Source: CAYTCZ01 sp964436315 | GTDB taxonomy: Bacteria; Actinomycetota; Thermoleophilia; Gaiellales; Gaiellaceae | Assembly: GCA_964436315.1 (NCBI GenBank) | Contig: CAYTCZ010000148.1 | Span: 1-8,615, forward strand | DNA: 8,615 nucleotides | Reading direction: 5' to 3' | Shown: positions 1 to 5,356 of the stretch, one piece after another | How the letters are laid out: each line of letters begins with the position of its first letter | Numbering within the stretch: position 1 is the first letter of the stretch | Made by a program: the position numbers and the translations under genes | Notes under the pieces: model-generated | Databases searched by the model: none | What the model saw: the letters and a program-made list of their open reading frames with translations, nothing else | Told to the model about the DNA's origin: nothing

Positions 1-124
1 AAGCTGCTTGGTCTCATCCGTCCCCGACGGCACCGCACCTACCGGGATAGGCTCTAAGAACTCGTTTCACAATGAATGCGAGAACTGCAGACCGGATTCG
101 GTAGGTCGGAGGTCGGTATGAGTC

Positions 125-137
125 CGGCTTCTAGCCG
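125..137 (-). terminator. weak hairpin just after the OmpR-type regulator stop codon
   Basis: A perfect 5-bp inverted repeat, CGGCT/AGCCG with a 3-nt loop, begins one base past the leftward stop codon at 139-141. No T-run follows it on the minus strand, so it is not a classical intrinsic terminator; it may only stabilise the transcript end or be chance. The remaining bases 1-124 hold only small imperfect repeats and no supported gene. Confidence 0.2.
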
Positions 138-138
138 A

Positions 139-858
139 TCAGCCGAGACCGGTTCCGTTTGTGGCGACCGGAGCTCTGTACCGATACCCGAACCCGCGCA
201 CGGTCTCGATTGGCCCGTGGTCGGCATCGCTGCCGAGCTTCTTCCGAAGGTATCCCACGTAGATCTTGACCTGGTCGAGTGAGACTCCGTACGGGTCGCC
301 CCATACGAGCTCGAGCAGCTGTTCGCGGCTCAGGACGATGTTCGGGTGACGGATGAATGTGGTCAGCAGTTTGAACTCGAGCGGAGTCAGTGAGACGGGC
401 TGCCCGCGAACGTGCACTGCTCGCTGCGCGTGGTCGACGGTGACGTATCCATCGTCGTAGGTCTCGAGCATTTCGGCGAGATCGCGCTTCCGCCGGAGGA
501 GAGCCTCGACTCGCGCCAGCAGCTCCTGGCGTCCGAAGGGCTTGGTGACGTAGTCGTCCGCTCCAGCCTTCAGGCCGCGCACCTTCTCGAGCTCGGTCGA
601 ACGTGCGGTCAACATGATCACCGGAACGTCGCTCAGGTCACGGATCCGCTCGAGCGTCCCCCAGCCGTCGAGACCGGGCATGTTTACGTCGAGGATCACG
701 AGGTCCGGCCGAGTCTCGAAGAAGGCTCGGAGACCCTCCCGCCCGTCTTCGGCTCCGACGACGGTGTAGCCGGCACGCTCGAGGAGAACGCGAACGAGCT
801 CACGGATGTCGGGGTCGTCGTCGACGACCTGAACGCTGATTTCTGACCCGGCTCTCAT
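139..858 (-). CDS. OmpR/PhoB-family response regulator (receiver plus winged-helix DNA-binding domain)
   Basis: This is a two-component transcription regulator of 239 aa, the usual length for the OmpR/PhoB family. The receiver domain covers roughly residues 8-120: acidic pocket D13-D15, phospho-acceptor D57 in LDVNMPGLDG, switch threonine T84, Y103, and K106 in the TKPF motif. A winged-helix domain follows at about 140-230; LTPLEFKLL, LSREQLLELVWG and the closing VRGFGYRYR stretch are typical of DNA-binding members. It should be a cytoplasmic protein that binds direct-repeat promoter sites when phosphorylated. The ATG at 858 is the only good start: no in-frame GTG or ATG follows before the acidic pocket. 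It lies 13 nt behind the receiver-only gene with only a weak ribosome site, which suggests one transcript and coupled translation. No kinase is adjacent on the same strand inside the window. The target genes cannot be read from the sequence. Confidence 0.95.
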   Translation of the reverse strand: MRAGSEISVQVVDDDPDIRELVRVLLERAGYTVVGAEDGREGLRAFFETRPDLVILDVNMPGLDGWGTLERIRDLSDVPVIMLTARSTELEKVRGLKAGADDYVTKPFGRQELLARVEALLRRKRDLAEMLETYDDGYVTVDHAQRAVHVRGQPVSLTPLEFKLLTTFIRHPNIVLSREQLLELVWGDPYGVSLDQVKIYVGYLRKKLGSDADHGPIETVRGFGYRYRAPVATNGTGLG

Positions 859-871
859 TGACCCAGGGCCG

Positions 872-1252
872 TCAGCACCCGACCAAGGCCTCGACCCGAC
901 CGGTCAAGTCCTGTGGGCTAAATGGCTTCTTGATGTAGTCGTCAGCGCCTGATTCGTGGCCGGCGTCCACCTCGCTGTCCTGTGCTCGAGCGGTAAGCAG
1001 GATCACCGGAAGCTGCGACAGCGCGGCGTCGGTGCGGATCTTCCGAGTCACTTCATACCCGTTGAGCTTGGGCATCATCACGTCCAGGACCGCCAGAGCA
1101 GGTCGCTTTTCGCGAACGAGGCGAAGCGCCTGTTCCCCGTCGTGGGCCTTGATGACCTCGTAGCCAGACCGCTCGAGTCGGAAGGCAACGAGAGAGAGGA
1201 TGTCGTCGTCGTCATCGGCGACGAGGATCCGCTTGACCGCATGTTTATCCAA
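872..1252 (-). CDS. stand-alone receiver-domain response regulator (CheY-like)
   Basis: This 126-aa protein consists only of a receiver domain. It has an acidic run D13-D17, phospho-acceptor D57 in LDVMMPKLNG, switch threonine T87 in LLTAR, and K109 in the KKPF motif. There is no output domain: the protein ends just after the last helix (VEALVGC). Such proteins work by protein contact, as phosphate sinks, as relay intermediates, or as regulators of a kinase or other partner; which applies here cannot be seen. The start is TTG at 1252. In this frame a stop codon lies 18 nt upstream (1268-1270) and no ATG or GTG occurs before the conserved first strand, so TTG is close to forced. It is the first gene of a leftward pair with the OmpR-type regulator and is transcribed divergently from the histidine kinase gene 121 bp away. 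Many chemotaxis, sporulation and polarity receivers look like this, so no specific name is given. Confidence 0.92.
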   Translation of the reverse strand: MDKHAVKRILVADDDDDILSLVAFRLERSGYEVIKAHDGEQALRLVREKRPALAVLDVMMPKLNGYEVTRKIRTDAALSQLPVILLTARAQDSEVDAGHESGADDYIKKPFSPQDLTGRVEALVGC

Positions 1253-1263
1253 GCTGTTCCACG

Positions 1264-1269
1264 CTCCTC
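1264..1269 (-). promoter_or_regulatory. ribosome binding site for the TTG-started receiver gene
   Basis: The minus strand reads GAGGAG, 11 nt before the TTG at 1252. The spacing is a little long, but it is the only purine-rich anti-SD match upstream. It touches an in-frame stop codon at 1268-1270, so translation cannot begin further upstream in this frame. Confidence 0.5.
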
Positions 1270-1322
1270 AAGCATCTGTATCGACTGGGGCTCGGCGATC
1301 CCTGAGCGGGTACATCACCCCT

Positions 1323-1352
1323 TGTCGCGCCGGGTCTGTCACACCTGTCGCG
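1323..1352. repeat. repeated TGTC boxes, possible operator
   Basis: TGTCGCG occurs at 1323-1329 and again at 1346-1352, 23 bp apart start to start, close to two helical turns. A third TGTC lies between them at 1337-1340, within a CTGTC direct repeat (1336-1340 and 1345-1349). Direct repeats are typical of sites bound by OmpR-family regulators, and such a regulator is encoded next door, so autoregulation is possible. The repeats are short and could be chance. Confidence 0.25.
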
Positions 1353-1373
1353 AAGTGCTCGACCTTGCGGCCT

Positions 1374-2837
1374 ATGATGACTTTGGAGCGACCTCTGGTG
1401 GAAGATCATTCTGCTCGGCATCTGCGGCTTCTCACGGAGACCACGGCGGCGGTTACCTCGACCCTCGATCTCGGCGAACTCTTCGAGGTGATCGCCGCCA
1501 AGGTCGCCGAGGCGCTCGAGGCCGATGCGTGCTTTGTCTATCTGTATGACGAGGCTGCGGACGAGCTCGTGCTGCGGGCCTCCCAAGGCGTCCGGGTCGA
1601 ACGGATGACTCGTGTACCGAGGATGCGACGAGGAGAGGGCATCACCGGCACCGCGGCGCTCGAGCGCGAGCCGATCATGATCGCCCGCGATGCTCATCTC
1701 GACCCGCGGTTCAAGACGTTCCCCAACCTCAGGGAAGAGCACTACCAGTCGATTCTTGCCGTACCGATTCTCTTCAAAGAGCGACTCGAGGGAGCATTGA
1801 ACGTTCGCACGCTTTCGCCGCGCGAGTATTGGCGGTCAGAGATCGACTTGCTCATGGCGATCGCGGGCCAGGTCGGCCAGGCGATCGAGAACGCGAAGCT
1901 CTACGACCACGCGCAGCGTCGAGTCGCCGAGCTCGAAGCGCTCGCTCGGATCTCGGAGGCCGTCTCTGAGTCGCTCTACCTCGAGGAGTCGCTCGAGGCG
2001 ATCGTCAAGACGACGAAATCCGCCGTCGACGCGACCGGCGCTGCCATCGTTCTCGAAGATGGGCAAGTCGTGTGGCCCCAGGGTGCCTCGAGCGCTCACG
2101 CCCTCCGCCTACCGCTTCGCTCGAAGGGTCGCAATCTGGGCGAACTCGTCGTCGACCGTGATCGTCCGTTTAGCGGTGAGGAGAGGAGGCTCCTGACCTC
2201 GATTGCAAACCAGGCCGCGGTCGCGCTCGAGCACGGCCGGGCGGTCATGCGGAGTGTTTTGGCTCAGGAGATCCACCACCGGGTGAAGAACAACCTGCAG
2301 ACGGTCGCCTCCCTGCTCCGACTCCAAGCGTCCGCTCCTGAACTCGATTCGCGCCGGGCGCTCTCCGATTCGGTCAACCGAATCCTGGCGATCGCTGCGG
2401 TTCACGAAGTTCTGACTGAGCAGAAGGACGACGAGATCGACCTCGGAGATCTCATCGAGCGGCTCAAGTCGATGATCGTTCAGGGCCTGTCCAGCGGGAA
2501 GCGTGTTGAAGCGACCGTCGCCACTGTCCCCCTTCACGGCGGACGAGCGACGTCTCTCGCGCTCGTGTTCTCTGAGCTTCTGCAGAACGCGCTCGAGCAT
2601 GGCGGCGATCAGGTGATTGTCAAACTGGAGCAGCACAACGGCCACGTGCACCTCACGGTCGCCGACAATGGTGTCTGGCTCGACGACGCGGCTGAAGGCA
2701 CCGGGCTCTCGATTGTGCGGGCACTCGTTCGCGATGAGCTGCAGGGCACGTTGACGCTCGAAAGAAACGGTGGCCTTCAGGCTGAGGTTGCCTTTCCCGC
2801 AACGCGGGCTCCTGATCAGGGCACGCCTCAATCCTGA
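1374..2837 (+). CDS. pdtaS: PdtaS-like soluble sensor histidine kinase (GAF-GAF-HisKA_2-HATPase)
   Basis: This 487-aa protein has no signal peptide or membrane segment, so it is a cytosolic sensor. Residues about 20-175 form a GAF domain, a helical linker follows, and a second, shorter GAF-like domain covers about 200-310. The dimerisation/phospho-acceptor segment is of HisKA_2 type, with EIHHRVKNNLQ at residues 299-309; H302, directly before RVKNN, is the likely phosphorylated histidine. The ATPase domain shows the N box at N405 (ELLQNALEHG), the G1 box at D431 (VADNG) and the G2 box at G442-G444 (GTGLSIV). Mycobacterial PdtaS has the same kinase core but GAF plus PAS sensing domains. Its downstream partner 23 nt away is the ANTAR regulator, which supports the PdtaS call. 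The start is uncertain: the frame stays open back to 1200 but that overlaps the opposite gene; ATG 1374 and 1377 lack a ribosome site, while GTG 1398 has GGAG 9 nt upstream and would give 479 aa. The ligand is unknown. Confidence 0.88.
   Translation: MMTLERPLVEDHSARHLRLLTETTAAVTSTLDLGELFEVIAAKVAEALEADACFVYLYDEAADELVLRASQGVRVERMTRVPRMRRGEGITGTAALEREPIMIARDAHLDPRFKTFPNLREEHYQSILAVPILFKERLEGALNVRTLSPREYWRSEIDLLMAIAGQVGQAIENAKLYDHAQRRVAELEALARISEAVSESLYLEESLEAIVKTTKSAVDATGAAIVLEDGQVVWPQGASSAHALRLPLRSKGRNLGELVVDRDRPFSGEERRLLTSIANQAAVALEHGRAVMRSVLAQEIHHRVKNNLQTVASLLRLQASAPELDSRRALSDSVNRILAIAAVHEVLTEQKDDEIDLGDLIERLKSMIVQGLSSGKRVEATVATVPLHGGRATSLALVFSELLQNALEHGGDQVIVKLEQHNGHVHLTVADNGVWLDDAAEGTGLSIVRALVRDELQGTLTLERNGGLQAEVAFPATRAPDQGTPQS
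1385..1388 (+). promoter_or_regulatory. possible ribosome binding site for an alternative kinase start at GTG 1398
   Basis: GGAG lies 9 nt before an in-frame GTG at 1398-1400 (codon 9 of the ATG-1374 reading). It is the only clear Shine-Dalgarno match near this start region. Either the protein begins here, or the ATG at 1374/1377 is used without a strong ribosome site, as is common in actinobacteria. Confidence 0.35.
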
Positions 2838-2860
2838 GCCCACGCCGGGGCGACCGTCGT

Positions 2861-3448
2861 ATGTCGGAGCAGCTACGGATTCTGATTGCCGAGGACGAGA
2901 CGATCATCCGTCTCGATCTTCGGCGTGTCCTCGAGCGCGCCGGCCACGAGGTGTGCGCCGAGGCAAAGGATGGCCTGGAAGCCGTCGCCCTTGCCACGGC
3001 TGAGCGGCCTGATCTCGCGATCCTCGATGTGCGCATGCCCAACCTCGACGGGATCGAGGCTGCACGCCGGATTCTCGAAAATCGGCCGATCCCGATCGTG
3101 ATGTTGACGGCGTACGGACAGGACGAGCTCGTCTCGCGGGCGGTCCAGGTTGGCGTTTTTGGGTACCTCGTCAAGCCGTTCCGCGACAGCGATTTACTCC
3201 CTGCAATTCGGACCGCACGCGCGCGTCACGAAGAGCTCCTCACACTCCGAGACGAGGCCGAGTCGCTCGCCGAGGCGCTCGCGTCTCGCAAGGTAGTCGA
3301 GCGGGCGAGGGGCTTGCTGATGGAACGCGAGGGGCTTTCCGAGCAGGAGGCGTTCGAGCGCCTCCGCCGAGCGAGCCAGGTATCGAGCCGGCCGATGAAG
3401 GTCGTCGCGGAGGCGCTGATCGCAACCTTTGGCAACGAGCGGAATTAG
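2861..3448 (+). CDS. pdtaR: PdtaR-like response regulator with ANTAR RNA-binding domain
   Basis: This 195-aa protein has a receiver domain at about residues 4-120 (acidic pocket E11-D12, phospho-acceptor D56 in LDVRMPNLDG, T83, K105 in VKPF) followed by a helical linker and an ANTAR domain at about 125-190. ANTAR hallmarks are visible: LASRKVVERARGLLME, then LSEQEAFERLRRAS, then MKVVAEALI. ANTAR domains bind tandem RNA hairpins and prevent transcription termination; here phosphorylation by the upstream HisKA_2 kinase is expected to switch this on. Mycobacterial PdtaR (Rv1626) has this architecture and similar length, although its kinase gene is encoded elsewhere. The ATG at 2861 follows the kinase stop by 23 nt and has only a weak GGGG ribosome site 10 nt upstream, consistent with co-transcription. 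The gene ends at TAG 3446-3448, overlapping the stop codon of the convergent ABC-F gene. The RNAs it controls are not identifiable in this window. Confidence 0.93.
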   Translation: MSEQLRILIAEDETIIRLDLRRVLERAGHEVCAEAKDGLEAVALATAERPDLAILDVRMPNLDGIEAARRILENRPIPIVMLTAYGQDELVSRAVQVGVFGYLVKPFRDSDLLPAIRTARARHEELLTLRDEAESLAEALASRKVVERARGLLMEREGLSEQEAFERLRRASQVSSRPMKVVAEALIATFGNERN

Positions 3449-5301
3449 GGGTCCTCGGCCGCGGCCGCGAGCTGTTCCCATCGGGCCAGAAGAGAGTCGA
3501 GTTCTGCTCGCGCCCCTCTGTGGGCCTCAATTGCTTCTGCGTCTGACCAGTTCGTAGAGAGGTGGGACTCGAGCTCGGCGACCAGAAGTTCCTGTTCTTC
3601 GATGCGCTCCTCGAGACGCGTGAGCTCTCGCGTATCGGGCTTACTGGACTGCTGAACCGAGGCCGTAGGCGGCGCGGGGGCTTTCGTCGCGGTCGTCGGA
3701 GCGGGCTCTTCCTCGACGGCCTCAGCCCGTCGGCCCGCGTACTCCGCCCAACCGCCCCGGTAGGTCGCGATTGAGTGATCTTCGACCACCGCGAGCCGCT
3801 CGGCCACCGCGTCGATGAGCGCTCGGTCGTGCGAGACGAGGAGGACTGTCCCCTCGTAGCGCTCCAATGCCGCCTCGAGTGCTTCGCGACTCTCGAGGTC
3901 CAGGTGGTTCGTCGGTTCATCGAGAATGAGGAGGTTCGCGCCGGACGAGACGAGGATTGCGAGCGCGAGCCGCCGCCGCTCACCGCCGGACAGAGCCCGC
4001 ATCGGCTTTATGTGTGCATCCCAGCCCGAGAAGAGAAATCGGCCGAGGAGGGCCTGAGCCTCGGGTCGATCGAAGCCGGTCGCGTTCTGGATGCAGTCGA
4101 GAACGGTGCCTTCCCGATCGAGGTCGACGTCCTGCTGTGAGAGGTAGCCGATCTCAACGGCGTGGCCGGTCGGAAAGGCTCCGCTCACCACGGACTCGAG
4201 AAGGGTCGTCTTCCCCGATCCGTTCGGTCCAACGAGTGCGAGGTGGTCGCCGCGGTCGAGGTCGAGGTCGATACCTCGTAGTAGCTCCGCTCCTCCTGCC
4301 GAGACGGTTCCGTCGCGAATCGTCAGCACGTGTCTTCCACTCCGTTTCGGTTGACGGAACTCGAACGCCAGCGACTGCTCGGGGCCTTCGACCGCGCGAA
4401 CGCGATCGCGCTCGATGCGTTCGATCATCTTCAGCTTCGCCTGGGCCTGCCGCGCCTTTGTGCCGTAGCGGAACCGTCCGACGAAGTACTCGAGCTGGGC
4501 GATTCGCTCTGTCTGCCGCTGAGCTTCCCGATTCTGGGCTGTCTCCCGCGCCAGCTTCTCCTGGCGCCAACGGTGCCATTTGCCCGGGAAGAAGGCGCCT
4601 CTCCCGCGCTCGAGCTCGAGGACCGCGGTCGAAGTTGCCTCGAGGAACCACCGGTCGTGAGCGACGATCACGCACGCCGCGTCCAGTGAAACGAGCTTGC
4701 GCTCGAGCCATTCGAGACTCTCGATGTCGAGGTGATTCGTGGGCTCGTCGAGGAGCAGCAGGTCCGGCTCTGCGGACAACGCTCGACCGAGAGACGCGCG
4801 CGTGAGCTCGCCGCCCGAGAAGGTTTTGAGTTGCCGGTCGAGGTCGGGGTCGCGAAACCCGAGGCCACGGGTGACGACCCCGGCTCGCTCTCGCCAGAGG
4901 TAGCCGCCTGTCTTCTCGAAGCTCGCCTGTGCCCGCGAGTACTGAGCGAGGGTCGCCGAGTCGTGGGCGCCGCTCGACATCGCGAGTTCGAGTTCGGCGA
5001 GCTCCTGCTCGAGCCCGATCAGGTCTCGCGATCCCGAAAGCACGTATTCGCGCAGGGTTAGATCACTCTCGAGGGGAGGACGCTGGTCGTGGAGCGCAAC
5101 TCTCGCGCTTTTCTCGAGGACGAGTTCCCCGCCGTCGCTTTGGAGCTCGTTGGCAAGGATCCGGAGGAGCGTTGTCTTCCCGGCCCCGTTTCTGCCGGCG
5201 AGCGAGAGTCGGTCGCGTCGTTCAAGCTTGAAACTGACGTTCTCGAAGAGCGGCTCGCCGGCGATCTCCTTCCGCAGATTCGACGCGATCGCTATTGCCA
5301 T
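3445..5301 (-). CDS. ABC-F family ATPase (Uup/EttA-type translation factor)
   Basis: This 618-aa protein has two ABC ATPase domains in one chain and no membrane segment, so it is not a transporter. Domain 1 has Walker A G36-T43 (GRNGAGKT), signature S162-E165 (FSGGE), Walker B with D185-E186, and H215. The linker at about 240-305 contains the charged FRYGTKARQAQAKLKMIERIE stretch typical of ABC-F proteins. Domain 2 has Walker A G358-T365 (GPNGSGKT), signature LSGGE at 437-441, Walker B D461-E462 in LDEPTNHLD, and H491. A Pro/Ala/Glu-rich spacer (about 525-555) leads to a C-terminal coiled coil (about 556-612), as in Uup-like members. Family members bind near the ribosomal E site and relieve stalled or antibiotic-blocked ribosomes; whether this one is housekeeping or gives resistance cannot be told from sequence. 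The ATG at 5301 has no clear ribosome site; a CATACT hexamer lies 3 nt before it, so a leaderless or near-leaderless message is possible. The last codons encode AAAAEDP over a GC palindrome. Confidence 0.93.
   Translation of the reverse strand: MAIAIASNLRKEIAGEPLFENVSFKLERRDRLSLAGRNGAGKTTLLRILANELQSDGGELVLEKSARVALHDQRPPLESDLTLREYVLSGSRDLIGLEQELAELELAMSSGAHDSATLAQYSRAQASFEKTGGYLWRERAGVVTRGLGFRDPDLDRQLKTFSGGELTRASLGRALSAEPDLLLLDEPTNHLDIESLEWLERKLVSLDAACVIVAHDRWFLEATSTAVLELERGRGAFFPGKWHRWRQEKLARETAQNREAQRQTERIAQLEYFVGRFRYGTKARQAQAKLKMIERIERDRVRAVEGPEQSLAFEFRQPKRSGRHVLTIRDGTVSAGGAELLRGIDLDLDRGDHLALVGPNGSGKTTLLESVVSGAFPTGHAVEIGYLSQQDVDLDREGTVLDCIQNATGFDRPEAQALLGRFLFSGWDAHIKPMRALSGGERRRLALAILVSSGANLLILDEPTNHLDLESREALEAALERYEGTVLLVSHDRALIDAVAERLAVVEDHSIATYRGGWAEYAGRRAEAVEEEPAPTTATKAPAPPTASVQQSSKPDTRELTRLEERIEEQELLVAELESHLSTNWSDAEAIEAHRGARAELDSLLARWEQLAAAAEDP
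3456..3467. repeat. 12-bp perfect GC palindrome beside the convergent stop codons
   Basis: CGGCCGCGGCCG reads the same on both strands and starts 8 nt past the pdtaR-like stop. It lies inside the ABC-F coding sequence, where it encodes part of an alanine run. It could fold as a small hairpin in the pdtaR transcript, but no T-run follows, so terminator activity is doubtful. A repeated Ala codon pattern explains it at least in part. Confidence 0.4.
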
Positions 5302-5313
5302 GTGAGTATGGTG

Positions 5314-5323
5314 CCCGTACGGG
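5314..5323. promoter_or_regulatory. CCCGTACGGG palindrome in the ABC-F/transketolase divergent gap
   Basis: A perfect 10-bp palindrome sits in the 55-bp gap (5302-5356) between the divergent ABC-F and transketolase starts; a further T/A pair matches one base beyond each end. It lies 12 nt before the ABC-F ATG and 33 nt before the transketolase GTG, a placement suited to an operator acting on either gene. No regulator family is recognised. The same gap carries the only -10-like motif for ABC-F (CATACT on the minus strand, 5305-5310). Confidence 0.3.
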
Positions 5324-5356
5324 AATCTCCAGTCTGCTAACAGCGGTCAAACGCGC

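Larger units (their letters stand above)
1253..1373. promoter_or_regulatory. divergent control region between the receiver-only gene and the histidine kinase gene
   Basis: This 121-bp gap must hold promoters for both the leftward regulator pair and the rightward kinase pair. No textbook -35/-10 pair is visible in either direction. The best -10-like hexamer for the rightward gene is TATGAT at 1373-1378, overlapping the first ATG, without a matching -35. The gap also contains repeated TGTC boxes (listed separately) and a small inverted repeat, GGGT/ACCC at 1308-1320. The position is direct; promoter function is inferred from gene orientation. Confidence 0.5.

Noticed and set aside
1..17. Possible start of another leftward gene (ATG at 17 on the minus strand)
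   Set aside because: Only five codons are inside the window and the upstream GGGGA is poorly spaced, so it cannot be supported.
76..282. 68-codon plus-strand frame near the left edge
   Set aside because: More than half overlaps the 3' end of the OmpR-type gene, no ribosome site, and no recognisable sequence.
1203..1214. (GTC)4 microsatellite
   Set aside because: It simply encodes the acidic run of the receiver protein on the minus strand and is too short to suggest phase variation.
1200..1373. N-terminal extension of the kinase frame back to an ATG at 1200
   Set aside because: It would overlap the start of the opposite-strand receiver gene by 53 bp, and the added residues (Ser-run, low complexity, no helix pattern) look like antisense of the acidic run.
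2109..2843. 244-codon minus-strand frame over the kinase gene
   Set aside because: In-register shadow of the HisKA_2/ATPase coding region; no domain or ribosome site.
3957..4805. 282-codon plus-strand frame inside the ABC-F gene
   Set aside because: Arg/Ser-rich composition typical of an out-of-frame GC-rich shadow; the opposite strand has two intact ATPase cassettes.
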